Of a DNA stretch of 64,000 nucleotides, positions 23,901-38,900 are shown in pieces. The stretch lies in assembly GCF_027580225.2 (NCBI RefSeq), contig NC_073361.2, positions 34,696,001 to 34,760,000 of the forward strand, given 5' to 3'. Position numbers and translations under genes: made by a program. A model generated the notes under the pieces. The model searched no databases and had not been told where the DNA came from. It saw nothing but the letters and a program-made list of their open reading frames with translations. Origin of the DNA: Misgurnus anguillicaudatus (lineage: Eukaryota > Chordata > Actinopteri > Cypriniformes > Cobitidae). The first letter of the stretch is position 1. Each line of letters opens with the position of its first letter.

Positions 23901-26900
23901 GTTAGGAATTGGCTAAAAGCCAGGCCAAAGCCAGACCCAAGGTCCAACTCGGAAGCACTGACCATCGTTCAACTGGCCGCCTCAGGTAAGTCCCCATTAT
24001 CATGCCAAAGGCCCAAAATAGTATGCACAAGCACTCACATAATTCTACATTTTGAAAAATAAATCCACATTTGGGGTTAGTGAGCTTAGGGCTGCTTTTT
24101 GCAGGGCTCGTGTGACGTTGGGGTTAGAGTTTGTGTTCAGGTGAGAGGATCTGTATGGATCTACTTCAATCACCGTCAACATTAAAGGACTCCAGATGGT
24201 GTTATGCTGGTGTTCGAGAGAAGGCTTTGGTTTGTTAGCCTGTCACGCGACGTTTCGACAGCTTTTTGTGTCTTCTTCAGGCGAGGCTTAATTTTTAAAA
24301 AATTATTAAAGAGGACTCAACACCGTTCTTCTGGTGGAGACTGATTTAAAATGAGGCTCTACACTGTTCAAAAGCTTCAGAAGGACCTTCAACATCGTCC
24401 AATGACAGAGATTGATACGAGACCGGTACTCTACACTGTTCTTCTGACATATGACCATAACACACCGACCCAAAGTGTGCCTCCATCTTATTTGAGACGT
24501 GAGATACCCTTTTATACATCCATCCTATGCTTACTTTCCACATTTCGGGCTGATAGGAGATTTCTAGGGTGGTCTTTAATGTCTATTTCTCAGTGGAAAC
24601 CAGATCCAAAATAAATACTCCATGTCCATCTTCTTGTTGAGAAACCTTCTTACTAGTTTTGATACCAGCGGAGGCTGATTTTAAATGAGTTCTCAACACT
24701 CTATGCGGTGGAGTTTATATACCACACATAAATATTTTTTTATTGTGTGTTTAACATTTTCTTTTAAATGTAAAACCCCTTTAATAATTTTACATCCACT
24801 TTTCCTCTGTCTCAGTGTCTATCTTTTATAGCTCTTTATATATCTGAGAAGGGCGTGGCTTCTCTCCTAATTTTCTTTCTTCTTCCCAACGTGAAATAAA
24901 ATTTTAGAAAGCATATTTTTGCTTTTTACTTGCAATACCATAGTGAAACCATTGGCACAACAATGTGAACCACACTTTTCAAGGTCCAGAGAGCGAGGCA
25001 CTCGCATGAGTTAGGTTAGGAATTGGCTAAAAGCCAGGCCAAAGCCAGACCCAAGGTCCAACTCGGAAGCACTGACCATCGTTCAACTGGCCGCCTCAGG
25101 TAAGTCCCCATTATCATGCCAAAGGCCCAAAATAGTATGCACAAGCACTCACATAATTCTACATTTTGAAAAATAAATCCACATTTGGGGTTAGTGAGCT
25201 TAGGGCTGCTTTTTGCAGGGCTCGTGTGACGTTGGGGTTAGAGTTTGTGTTCAGGTGAGAGGATCTGTATGGATCTACTTCAATCACCGTCAACATTAAA
25301 GGACTCCAGATGGTGTTATGCTGGTGTTCGAGAGAAGGCTTTGGTTTGTTAGCCTGTCACGCGACGTTTCGACAGCTTTTTGTGTCTTCTTCAGGCGAGG
25401 CTTAATTTTTAAAAAATTATTAAAGAGGACTCAACACCGTTCTTCTGGTGGAGACTGATTTAAAATGAGGCTCTACACTGTTCAAAAGCTTCAGAAGGAC
25501 CTTCAACATCGTCCAATGACAGAGATTGATACGAGACCGGTACTCTACACTGTTCTTCTGACATATGACCATAACACACCGACCCAAAGTGTGCCTCCAT
25601 CTTATTTGAGACGTGAGATACCCTTTTATACATCCATCCTATGCTTACTTTCCACATTTCGGGCTGATAGGAGATTTCTAGGGTGGTCTTTAATGTCTAT
25701 TTCTCAGTGGAAACCAGATCCAAAATAAATACTCCATGTCCATCTTCTTGTTGAGAAACCTTCTTACTAGTTTTGATACCAGCGGAGGCTGATTTTAAAT
25801 GAGTTCTCAACACTCTATGCGGTGGAGTTTATATACCACACATAAATATTTTTTTATTGTGTGTTTAACATTTTCTTTTAAATGTAAAACCCCTTTAATA
25901 ATTTTACATCCACTTTTCCTCTGTCTCAGTGTCTATCTTTTATAGCTCTTTATATATCTGAGAAGGGCGTGGCTTCTCTCCTAATTTTCTTTCTTCTTCC
26001 CAACGTGAAATAAAATTTTAGAAAGCATATTTTTGCTTTTTACTTGCAATACCATAGTGAAACCATTGGCACAACAATGTGAACCACACTTTTCAAGGTC
26101 CAGAGAGCGAGGCACTCGCATGAGTTAGGTTAGGAATTGGCTAAAAGCCAGGCCAAAGCCAGACCCAAGGTCCAACTCGGAAGCACTGACCATCGTTCAA
26201 CTGGCCGCCTCAGGTAAGTCCCCATTATCATGCCAAAGGCCCAAAATAGTATGCACAAGCACTCACATAATTCTACATTTTGAAAAATAAATCCACATTG
26301 GTGGTTAGTGAGCTTAGGGCTGCTTTTTGCAGGGCTCGTGTGACGTTGGGGTTAGAGTTTGTGTTCAGGTGAGAGGATCTGTATGGATCTACTTCAATCA
26401 CCGTCAACATTAAAGGACTCCAGATGGTGTTATGCTGGTGTTCGAGAGAAGGCTTTGGTTTGTTAGCCTGTCACGCGACGTTTCGACAGCTTTTTGTGTC
26501 TTCTTCAGGCGAGGCTTAATTTTTAAAAAATTATTAAAGAGGACTCAACACCGTTCTTCTGGTGGAGACTGATTTAAAATGAGGCTCTACACTGTTCAAA
26601 AGCTTCAGAAGGACCTTCAACATCGTCCAATGACAGAGATTGATACGAGACCGGTACTCTACACTGTTCTTCTGACATATGACCATAACACACCGACCCA
26701 AAGTGTGCCTCCATCTTATTTGAGACGTGAGATACCCTTTTATACATCCATCCTATGCTTACTTTCCACATTTCGGGCTGATAGGAGATTTCTAGGGTGG
26801 TCTTTAATGTCTATTTCTCAGTGGAAACCAGATCCAAAATAAATACTCCATGTCCATCTTCTTGTTGAGAAACCTTCTTACTAGTTTTGATACCAGCGGA

Positions 26901-29900
26901 GGCTGATTTTAAATGAGTTCTCAACACTCTATGCGGTGGAGTTTATATACCACACATAAATATTTTTTTATTGTGTGTTTAACATTTTCTTTTAAATGTA
27001 AAACCCCTTTAATAATTTTACATCCACTTTTCCTCTGTCTCAGTGTCTATCTTTTATAGCTCTTTATATATCTGAGAAGGGCGTGGCTTCTCTCCTAATT
27101 TTCTTTCTTCTTCCCAACGTGAAATAAAATTTTAGAAAGCATATTTTTGCTTTTTACTTGCAATACCATAGTGAAACCATTGGCACAACAATGTGAACCA
27201 CACTTTTCAAGGTCCAGAGAGCGAGGCACTCGCATGAGTTAGGTTAGGAATTGGCTAAAAGCCAGGCCAAAGCCAGACCCAAGGTCCAACTCGGAAGCAC
27301 TGACCATCGTTCAACTGGCCGCCTCAGGTAAGTCCCCATTATCATGCCAAAGGCCCAAAATAGTATGCACAAGCACTCACATAATTCTACATTTTGAAAA
27401 ATAAATCCACATTTGGGGTTAGTGAGCTTAGGGCTGCTTTTTGCAGGGCTCGTGTGACGTTGGGGTTAGAGTTTGTGTTCAGGTGAGAGGATCTGTATGG
27501 ATCTACTTCAATCACCGTCAACATTAAAGGACTCCAGATGGTGTTATGCTGGTGTTCGAGAGAAGGCTTTGGTTTGTTAGCCTGTCACGCGACGTTTCGA
27601 CAGCTTTTTGTGTCTTCTTCAGGCGAGGCTTAATTTTTAAAAAATTATTAAAGAGGACTCAACACCGTTCTTCTGGTGGAGACTGATTTAAAATGAGGCT
27701 CTACACTGTTCAAAAGCTTCAGAAGGACCTTCAACATCGTCCAATGACAGAGATTGATACGAGACCGGTACTCTACACTGTTCTTCTGACATATGACCAT
27801 AACACACCGACCCAAAGTGTGCCTCCATCTTATTTGAGACGTGAGATACCCTTTTATACATCCATCCTATGCTTACTTTCCACATTTCGGGCTGATAGGA
27901 GATTTCTAGGGTGGTCTTTAATGTCTATTTCTCAGTGGAAACCAGATCCAAAATAAATACTCCATGTCCATCTTCTTGTTGAGAAACCTTCTTACTAGTT
28001 TTGATACCAGCGGAGGCTGATTTTAAATGAGTTCTCAACACTCTATGCGGTGGAGTTTATATACCACACATAAATATTTTTTTATTGTGTGTTTAACATT
28101 TTCTTTTAAATGTAAAACCCCTTTAATAATTTTACATCCACTTTTCCTCTGTCTCAGTGTCTATCTTTTATAGCTCTTTATATATCTGAGAAGGGCGTGG
28201 CTTCTCTCCTAATTTTCTTTCTTCTTCCCAACGTGAAATAAAATTTTAGAAAGCATATTTTTGCTTTTTACTTGCAATACCATAGTGAAACCATTGGCAC
28301 AACAATGTGAACCACACTTTTCAAGGTCCAGAGAGCGAGGCACTCGCATGAGTTAGGTTAGGAATTGGCTAAAAGCCAGGCCAAAGCCAGACCCAAGGTC
28401 CAACTCGGAAGCACTGACCATCGTTCAACTGGCCGCCTCAGGTAAGTCCCCATTATCATGCCAAAGGCCCAAAATAGTATGCACAAGCACTCACATAATT
28501 CTACATTTTGAAAAATAAATCCACATTTGGGGTTAGTGAGCTTAGGGCTGCTTTTTGCAGGGCTCGTGTGACGTTGGGGTTAGAGTTTGTGTTCAGGTGA
28601 GAGGATCTGTATGGATCTACTTCAATCACCGTCAACATTAAAGGACTCCAGATGGTGTTATGCTGGTGTTCGAGAGAAGGCTTTGGTTTGTTAGCCTGTC
28701 ACGCGACGTTTCGACAGCTTTTTGTGTCTTCTTCAGGCGAGGCTTAATTTTTAAAAAATTATTAAAGAGGACTCAACACCGTTCTTCTGGTGGAGACTGA
28801 TTTAAAATGAGGCTCTACACTGTTCAAAAGCTTCAGAAGGACCTTCAACATCGTCCAATGACAGAGATTGATACGAGACCGGTACTCTACACTGTTCTTC
28901 TGACATATGACCATAACACACCGACCCAAAGTGTGCCTCCATCTTATTTGAGACGTGAGATACCCTTTTATACATCCATCCTATGCTTACTTTCCACATT
29001 TCGGGCTGATAGGAGATTTCTAGGGTGGTCTTTAATGTCTATTTCTCAGTGGAAACCAGATCCAAAATAAATACTCCATGTCCATCTTCTTGTTGAGAAA
29101 CCTTCTTACTAGTTTTGATACCAGCGGAGGCTGATTTTAAATGAGTTCTCAACACTCTATGCGGTGGAGTTTATATACCACACATAAATATTTTTTTATT
29201 GTGTGTTTAACATTTTCTTTTAAATGTAAAACCCCTTTAATAATTTTACATCCACTTTTCCTCTGTCTCAGTGTCTATCTTTTATAGCTCTTTATATATC
29301 TGAGAAGGGCGTGGCTTCTCTCCTAATTTTCTTTCTTCTTCCCAACGTGAAATAAAATTTTAGAAAGCATATTTTTGCTTTTTACTTGCAATACCATAGT
29401 GAAACCATTGGCACAACAATGTGAACCACACTTTTCAAGGTCCAGAGAGCGAGGCACTCGCATGAGTTAGGTTAGGAATTGGCTAAAAGCCAGGCCAAAG
29501 CCAGACCCAAGGTCCAACTCGGAAGCACTGACCATCGTTCAACTGGCCGCCTCAGGTAAGTCCCCATTATCATGCCAAAGGCCCAAAATAGTATGCACAA
29601 GCACTCACATAATTCTACATTTTGAAAAATAAATCCACATTTGGGGTTAGTGAGCTTAGGGCTGCTTTTTGCAGGGCTCGTGTGACGTTGGGGTTAGAGT
29701 TTGTGTTCAGGTGAGAGGATCTGTATGGATCTACTTCAATCACCGTCAACATTAAAGGACTCCAGATGGTGTTATGCTGGTGTTCGAGAGAAGGCTTTGG
29801 TTTGTTAGCCTGTCACGCGACGTTTCGACAGCTTTTTGTGTCTTCTTCAGGCGAGGCTTAATTTTTAAAAAATTATTAAAGAGGACTCAACACCGTTCTT

Positions 29901-32900
29901 CTGGTGGAGACTGATTTAAAATGAGGCTCTACACTGTTCAAAAGCTTCAGAAGGACCTTCAACATCGTCCAATGACAGAGATTGATACGAGACCGGTACT
30001 CTACACTGTTCTTCTGACATATGACCATAACACACCGACCCAAAGTGTGCCTCCATCTTATTTGAGACGTGAGATACCCTTTTATACATCCATCCTATGC
30101 TTACTTTCCACATTTCGGGCTGATAGGAGATTTCTAGGGTGGTCTTTAATGTCTATTTCTCAGTGGAAACCAGATCCAAAATAAATACTCCATGTCCATC
30201 TTCTTGTTGAGAAACCTTCTTACTAGTTTTGATACCAGCGGAGGCTGATTTTAAATGAGTTCTCAACACTCTATGCGGTGGAGTTTATATACCACACATA
30301 AATATTTTTTTATTGTGTGTTTAACATTTTCTTTTAAATGTAAAACCCCTTTAATAATTTTACATCCACTTTTCCTCTGTCTCAGTGTCTATCTTTTATA
30401 GCTCTTTATATATCTGAGAAGGGCGTGGCTTCTCTCCTAATTTTCTTTCTTCTTCCCAACGTGAAATAAAATTTTAGAAAGCATATTTTTGCTTTTTACT
30501 TGCAATACCATAGTGAAACCATTGGCACAACAATGTGAACCACACTTTTCAAGGTCCAGAGAGCGAGGCACTCGCATGAGTTAGGTTAGGAATTGGCTAA
30601 AAGCCAGGCCAAAGCCAGACCCAAGGTCCAACTCGGAAGCACTGACCATCGTTCAACTGGCCGCCTCAGGTAAGTCCCCATTATCATGCCAAAGGCCCAA
30701 AATAGTATGCACAAGCACTCACATAATTCTACATTTTGAAAAATAAATCCACATTTGGGGTTAGTGAGCTTAGGGCTGCTTTTTGCAGGGCTCGTGTGAC
30801 GTTGGGGTTAGAGTTTGTGTTCAGGTGAGAGGATCTGTATGGATCTACTTCAATCACCGTCAACATTAAAGGACTCCAGATGGTGTTATGCTGGTGTTCG
30901 AGAGAAGGCTTTGGTTTGTTAGCCTGTCACGCGACGTTTCGACAGCTTTTTGTGTCTTCTTCAGGCGAGGCTTAATTTTTAAAAAATTATTAAAGAGGAC
31001 TCAACACCGTTCTTCTGGTGGAGACTGATTTAAAATGAGGCTCTACACTGTTCAAAAGCTTCAGAAGGACCTTCAACATCGTCCAATGACAGAGATTGAT
31101 ACGAGACCGGTACTCTACACTGTTCTTCTGACATATGACCATAACACACCGACCCAAAGTGTGCCTCCATCTTATTTGAGACGTGAGATACCCTTTTATA
31201 CATCCATCCTATGCTTACTTTCCACATTTCGGGCTGATAGGAGATTTCTAGGGTGGTCTTTAATGTCTATTTCTCAGTGGAAACCAGATCCAAAATAAAT
31301 ACTCCATGTCCATCTTCTTGTTGAGAAACCTTCTTACTAGTTTTGATACCAGCGGAGGCTGATTTTAAATGAGTTCTCAACACTCTATGCGGTGGAGTTT
31401 ATATACCACACATAAATATTTTTTTATTGTGTGTTTAACATTTTCTTTTAAATGTAAAACCCCTTTAATAATTTTACATCCACTTTTCCTCTGTCTCAGT
31501 GTCTATCTTTTATAGCTCTTTATATATCTGAGAAGGGCGTGGCTTCTCTCCTAATTTTCTTTCTTCTTCCCAACGTGAAATAAAATTTTAGAAAGCATAT
31601 TTTTGCTTTTTACTTGCAATACCATAGTGAAACCATTGGCACAACAATGTGAACCACACTTTTCAAGGTCCAGAGAGCGAGGCACTCGCATGAGTTAGGT
31701 TAGGAATTGGCTAAAAGCCAGGCCAAAGCCAGACCCAAGGTCCAACTCGGAAGCACTGACCATCGTTCAACTGGCCGCCTCAGGTAAGTCCCCATTATCA
31801 TGCCAAAGGCCCAAAATAGTATGCACAAGCACTCACATAATTCTACATTTTGAAAAATAAATCCACATTTGGGGTTAGTGAGCTTAGGGCTGCTTTTTGC
31901 AGGGCTCGTGTGACGTTGGGGTTAGAGTTTGTGTTCAGGTGAGAGGATCTGTATGGATCTACTTCAATCACCGTCAACATTAAAGGACTCCAGATGGTGT
32001 TATGCTGGTGTTCGAGAGAAGGCTTTGGTTTGTTAGCCTGTCACGCGACGTTTCGACAGCTTTTTGTGTCTTCTTCAGGCGAGGCTTAATTTTTAAAAAA
32101 TTATTAAAGAGGACTCAACACCGTTCTTCTGGTGGAGACTGATTTAAAATGAGGCTCTACACTGTTCAAAAGCTTCAGAAGGACCTTCAACATCGTCCAA
32201 TGACAGAGATTGATACGAGACCGGTACTCTACACTGTTCTTCTGACATATGACCATAACACACCGACCCAAAGTGTGCCTCCATCTTATTTGAGACGTGA
32301 GATACCCTTTTATACATCCATCCTATGCTTACTTTCCACATTTCGGGCTGATAGGAGATTTCTAGGGTGGTCTTTAATGTCTATTTCTCAGTGGAAACCA
32401 GATCCAAAATAAATACTCCATGTCCATCTTCTTGTTGAGAAACCTTCTTACTAGTTTTGATACCAGCGGAGGCTGATTTTAAATGAGTTCTCAACACTCT
32501 ATGCGGTGGAGTTTATATACCACACATAAATATTTTTTTATTGTGTGTTTAACATTTTCTTTTAAATGTAAAACCCCTTTAATAATTTTACATCCACTTT
32601 TCCTCTGTCTCAGTGTCTATCTTTTATAGCTCTTTATATATCTGAGAAGGGCGTGGCTTCTCTCCTAATTTTCTTTCTTCTTCCCAACGTGAAATAAAAT
32701 TTTAGAAAGCATATTTTTGCTTTTTACTTGCAATACCATAGTGAAACCATTGGCACAACAATGTGAACCACACTTTTCAAGGTCCAGAGAGCGAGGCACT
32801 CGCATGAGTTAGGTTAGGAATTGGCTAAAAGCCAGGCCAAAGCCAGACCCAAGGTCCAACTCGGAAGCACTGACCATCGTTCAACTGGCCGCCTCAGGTA

Positions 32901-35900
32901 AGTCCCCATTATCATGCCAAAGGCCCAAAATAGTATGCACAAGCACTCACATAATTCTACATTTTGAAAAATAAATCCACATTGGTGGTTAGTGAGCTTA
33001 GGGCTGCTTTTTGCAGGGCTCGTGTGACGTTGGGGTTAGAGTTTGTGTTCAGGTGAGAGGATCTGTATGGATCTACTTCAATCACCGTCAACATTAAAGG
33101 ACTCCAGATGGTGTTATGCTGGTGTTCGAGAGAAGGCTTTGGTTTGTTAGCCTGTCACGCGACGTTTCGACAGCTTTTTGTGTCTTCTTCAGGCGAGGCT
33201 TAATTTTTAAAAAATTATTAAAGAGGACTCAACACCGTTCTTCTGGTGGAGACTGATTTAAAATGAGGCTCTACACTGTTCAAAAGCTTCAGAAGGACCT
33301 TCAACATCGTCCAATGACAGAGATTGATACGAGACCGGTACTCTACACTGTTCTTCTGACATATGACCATAACACACCGACCCAAAGTGTGCCTCCATCT
33401 TATTTGAGACGTGAGATACCCTTTTATACATCCATCCTATGCTTACTTTCCACATTTCGGGCTGATAGGAGATTTCTAGGGTGGTCTTTAATGTCTATTT
33501 CTCAGTGGAAACCAGATCCAAAATAAATACTCCATGTCCATCTTCTTGTTGAGAAACCTTCTTACTAGTTTTGATACCAGCGGAGGCTGATTTTAAATGA
33601 GTTCTCAACACTCTATGCGGTGGAGTTTATATACCACACATAAATATTTTTTTATTGTGTGTTTAACATTTTCTTTTAAATGTAAAACCCCTTTAATAAT
33701 TTTACATCCACTTTTCCTCTGTCTCAGTGTCTATCTTTTATAGCTCTTTATATATCTGAGAAGGGCGTGGCTTCTCTCCTAATTTTCTTTCTTCTTCCCA
33801 ACGTGAAATAAAATTTTAGAAAGCATATTTTTGCTTTTTACTTGCAATACCATAGTGAAACCATTGGCACAACAATGTGAACCACACTTTTCAAGGTCCA
33901 GAGAGCGAGGCACTCGCATGAGTTAGGTTAGGAATTGGCTAAAAGCCAGGCCAAAGCCAGACCCAAGGTCCAACTCGGAAGCACTGACCATCGTTCAACT
34001 GGCCGCCTCAGGTAAGTCCCCATTATCATGCCAAAGGCCCAAAATAGTATGCACAAGCACTCACATAATTCTACATTTTGAAAAATAAATCCACATTTGG
34101 GGTTAGTGAGCTTAGGGCTGCTTTTTGCAGGGCTCGTGTGACGTTGGGGTTAGAGTTTGTGTTCAGGTGAGAGGATCTGTATGGATCTACTTCAATCACC
34201 GTCAACATTAAAGGACTCCAGATGGTGTTATGCTGGTGTTCGAGAGAAGGCTTTGGTTTGTTAGCCTGTCACGCGACGTTTCGACAGCTTTTTGTGTCTT
34301 CTTCAGGCGAGGCTTAATTTTTAAAAAATTATTAAAGAGGACTCAACACCGTTCTTCTGGTGGAGACTGATTTAAAATGAGGCTCTACACTGTTCAAAAG
34401 CTTCAGAAGGACCTTCAACATCGTCCAATGACAGAGATTGATACGAGACCGGTACTCTACACTGTTCTTCTGACATATGACCATAACACACCGACCCAAA
34501 GTGTGCCTCCATCTTATTTGAGACGTGAGATACCCTTTTATACATCCATCCTATGCTTACTTTCCACATTTCGGGCTGATAGGAGATTTCTAGGGTGGTC
34601 TTTAATGTCTATTTCTCAGTGGAAACCAGATCCAAAATAAATACTCCATGTCCATCTTCTTGTTGAGAAACCTTCTTACTAGTTTTGATACCAGCGGAGG
34701 CTGATTTTAAATGAGTTCTCAACACTCTATGCGGTGGAGTTTATATACCACACATAAATATTTTTTTATTGTGTGTTTAACATTTTCTTTTAAATGTAAA
34801 ACCCCTTTAATAATTTTACATCCACTTTTCCTCTGTCTCAGTGTCTATCTTTTATAGCTCTTTATATATCTGAGAAGGGCGTGGCTTCTCTCCTAATTTT
34901 CTTTCTTCTTCCCAACGTGAAATAAAATTTTAGAAAGCATATTTTTGCTTTTTACTTGCAATACCATAGTGAAACCATTGGCACAACAATGTGAACCACA
35001 CTTTTCAAGGTCCAGAGAGCGAGGCACTCGCATGAGTTAGGTTAGGAATTGGCTAAAAGCCAGGCCAAAGCCAGACCCAAGGTCCAACTCGGAAGCACTG
35101 ACCATCGTTCAACTGGCCGCCTCAGGTAAGTCCCCATTATCATGCCAAAGGCCCAAAATAGTATGCACAAGCACTCACATAATTCTACATTTTGAAAAAT
35201 AAATCCACATTAGTGGTTAGTGAGCTTAGGGCTGCTTTTTGCAGGGCTCGTGTGACGTTGGGGTTAGAGTTTGTGTTCAGGTGAGAGGATCTGTATGGAT
35301 CTACTTCAATCACCGTCAACATTAAAGGACTCCAGATGGTGTTATGCTGGTGTTCGAGAGAAGGCTTTGGTTTGTTAGCCTGTCACGCGACGTTTCGACA
35401 GCTTTTTGTGTCTTCTTCAGGCGAGGCTTAATTTTTAAAAAATTATTAAAGAGGACTCAACACCGTTCTTCTGGTGGAGACTGATTTAAAATGAGGCTCT
35501 ACACTGTTCAAAAGCTTCAGAAGGACCTTCAACATCGTCCAATGACAGAGATTGATACGAGACCGGTACTCTACACTGTTCTTCTGACATATGACCATAA
35601 CACACCGACCCAAAGTGTGCCTCCATCTTATTTGAGACGTGAGATACCCTTTTATACATCCATCCTATGCTTACTTTCCACATTTCGGGCTGATAGGAGA
35701 TTTCTAGGGTGGTCTTTAATGTCTATTTCTCAGTGGAAACCAGATCCAAAATAAATACTCCATGTCCATCTTCTTGTTGAGAAACCTTCTTACTAGTTTT
35801 GATACCAGCGGAGGCTGATTTTAAATGAGTTCTCAACACTCTATGCGGTGGAGTTTATATACCACACATAAATATTTTTTTATTGTGTGTTTAACATTTT

Positions 35901-38900
35901 CTTTTAAATGTAAAACCCCTTTAATAATTTTACATCCACTTTTCCTCTGTCTCAGTGTCTATCTTTTATAGCTCTTTATATATCTGAGAAGGGCGTGGCT
36001 TCTCTCCTAATTTTCTTTCTTCTTCCCAACGTGAAATAAAATTTTAGAAAGCATATTTTTGCTTTTTACTTGCAATACCATAGTGAAACCATTGGCACAA
36101 CAATGTGAACCACACTTTTCAAGGTCCAGAGAGCGAGGCACTCGCATGAGTTAGGTTAGGAATTGGCTAAAAGCCAGGCCAAAGCCAGACCCAAGGTCCA
36201 ACTCGGAAGCACTGACCATCGTTCAACTGGCCGCCTCAGGTAAGTCCCCATTATCATGCCAAAGGCCCAAAATAGTATGCACAAGCACTCACATAATTCT
36301 ACATTTTGAAAAATAAATCCACATTAGTGGTTAGTGAGCTTAGGGCTGCTTTTTGCAGGGCTCGTGTGACGTTGGGGTTAGAGTTTGTGTTCAGGTGAGA
36401 GGATCTGTATGGATCTACTTCAATCACCGTCAACATTAAAGGACTCCAGATGGTGTTATGCTGGTGTTCGAGAGAAGGCTTTGGTTTGTTAGCCTGTCAC
36501 GCGACGTTTCGACAGCTTTTTGTGTCTTCTTCAGGCGAGGCTTAATTTTTAAATTTATTAAAGAGGACTCAACACCGTTCTTCTGGTGGAGACTGATTTA
36601 AAATGAGGCTCTACACTGTTCAAAAGCTTCAGAAGGACCTTCAACATCGTCCAATGACAGAGATTGATACGAGACCGGTACTCTACACTGTTCTTCTGAC
36701 ATATGACCATAACACACCGACCCAAAGTGTGCCTCCATCTTATTTGAGACGTGAGATACCCTTTTATACATCCATCCTATGCTTACTTTCCACATTTCGG
36801 GCTGATAGGAGATTTCTAGGGTGGTCTTTAATGTCTATTTCTCAGTGGAAACCAGATCCAAAATAAATACTCCATGTCCATCTTCTTGTTGAGAAACCTT
36901 CTTACTAGTTTTGATACCAGCGGAGGCTGATTTTAAATGAGTTCTCAACACTCTATGCGGTGGAGTTTATATACCACACATAAATATTTTTTTATTGTGT
37001 GTTTAACATTTTCTTTTAAATGTAAAACCCCTTTAATAATTTTACATCCACTTTTCCTCTGTCTCAGTGTCTATCTTTTATAGCTCTTTATATATCTGAG
37101 AAGGGCGTGGCTTCTCTCCTAATTTTCTTTCTTCTTCCCAACGTGAAATAAAATTTTAGAAAGCATATTTTTGCTTTTTACTTGCAATACCATAGTGAAA
37201 CCATTGGCACAACAATGTGAACCACACTTTTCAAGGTCCAGAGAGCGAGGCACTCGCATGAGTTAGGTTAGGAATTGGCTAAAAGCCAGGCCAAAGCCAG
37301 ACCCAAGGTCCAACTCGGAAGCACTGACCATCGTTCAACTGGCCGCCTCAGGTAAGTCCCCATTATCATGCCAAAGGCCCAAAATAGTATGCACAAGCAC
37401 TCACATAATTCTACATTTTGAAAAATAAATCCACATTAGTGGTTAGTGAGCTTAGGGCTGCTTTTTGCAGGGCTCGTGTGACGTTGGGGTTAGAGTTTGT
37501 GTTCAGGTGAGAGGATCTGTATGGATCTACTTCAATCACCGTCAACATTAAAGGACTCCAGATGGTGTTATGCTGGTGTTCGAGAGAAGGCTTTGGTTTG
37601 TTAGCCTGTCACGCGACGTTTCGACAGCTTTTTGTGTCTTCTTCAGGCGAGGCTTAATTTTTAAATTTATTAAAGAGGACTCAACACCGTTCTTCTGGTG
37701 GAGACTGATTTAAAATGAGGCTCTACACTGTTCAAAAGCTTCAGAAGGACCTTCAACATCGTCCAATGACAGAGATTGATACGAGACCGGTACTCTACAC
37801 TGTTCTTCTGACATATGACCATAACACACCGACCCAAAGTGTGCCTCCATCTTATTTGAGACGTGAGATACCCTTTTATACATCCATCCTATGCTTACTT
37901 TCCACATTTCGGGCTGATAGGAGATTTCTAGGGTGGTCTTTAATGTCTATTTCTCAGTGGAAACCAGATCCAAAATAAATACTCCATGTCCATCTTCTTG
38001 TTGAGAAACCTTCTTACTAGTTTTGATACCAGCGGAGGCTGATTTTAAATGAGTTCTCAACACTCTATGCGGTGGAGTTTATATACCACACATAAATATT
38101 TTTTTATTGTGTGTTTAACATTTTCTTTTAAATGTAAAACCCCTTTAATAATTTTACATCCACTTTTCCTCTGTCTCAGTGTCTATCTTTTATAGCTCTT
38201 TATATATCTGAGAAGGGCGTGGCTTCTCTCCTAATTTTCTTTCTTCTTCCCAACGTGAAATAAAATTTTAGAAAGCATATTTTTGCTTTTTACTTGCAAT
38301 ACCATAGTGAAACCATTGGCACAACAATGTGAACCACACTTTTCAAGGTCCAGAGAGCGAGGCACTCGCATGAGTTAGGTTAGGAATTGGCTAAAAGCCA
38401 GGCCAAAGCCAGACCCAAGGTCCAACTCGGAAGCACTGACCATCGTTCAACTGGCCGCCTCAGGTAAGTCCCCATTATCATGCCAAAGGCCCAAAATAGT
38501 ATGCACAAGCACTTACAAAATTCTACATTTTGAAAAATAAATCCACATTAGTGGTTAGTGAGCTTAGGGCTGCTTTTTGCAGGGCTCGTGTGACGTTGGG
38601 GTTAGAGTTTGTGTTCAGGTGAGAGGATCTGTATGGATCTACTTCAATCACCGTCAACATTAAAGGACTCCAGATGGTGTTATGCTGGTGTTCGAGAGAA
38701 GGCTTTGGTTTGTTAGCCTGTCACGCGACGTTTCGACAGCTTTTTGTGTCTTCTTCAGGCGAGGCTTAATTTTTAAATTTATTAAAGAGGACTCAACACC
38801 GTTCTTCTGGTGGAGACTGATTTAAAATGAGGCTCTACACTGTTCAAAAGCTTCAGAAGGACCTTCAACATCGTCCAATGACAGAGATTGATACGAGACC

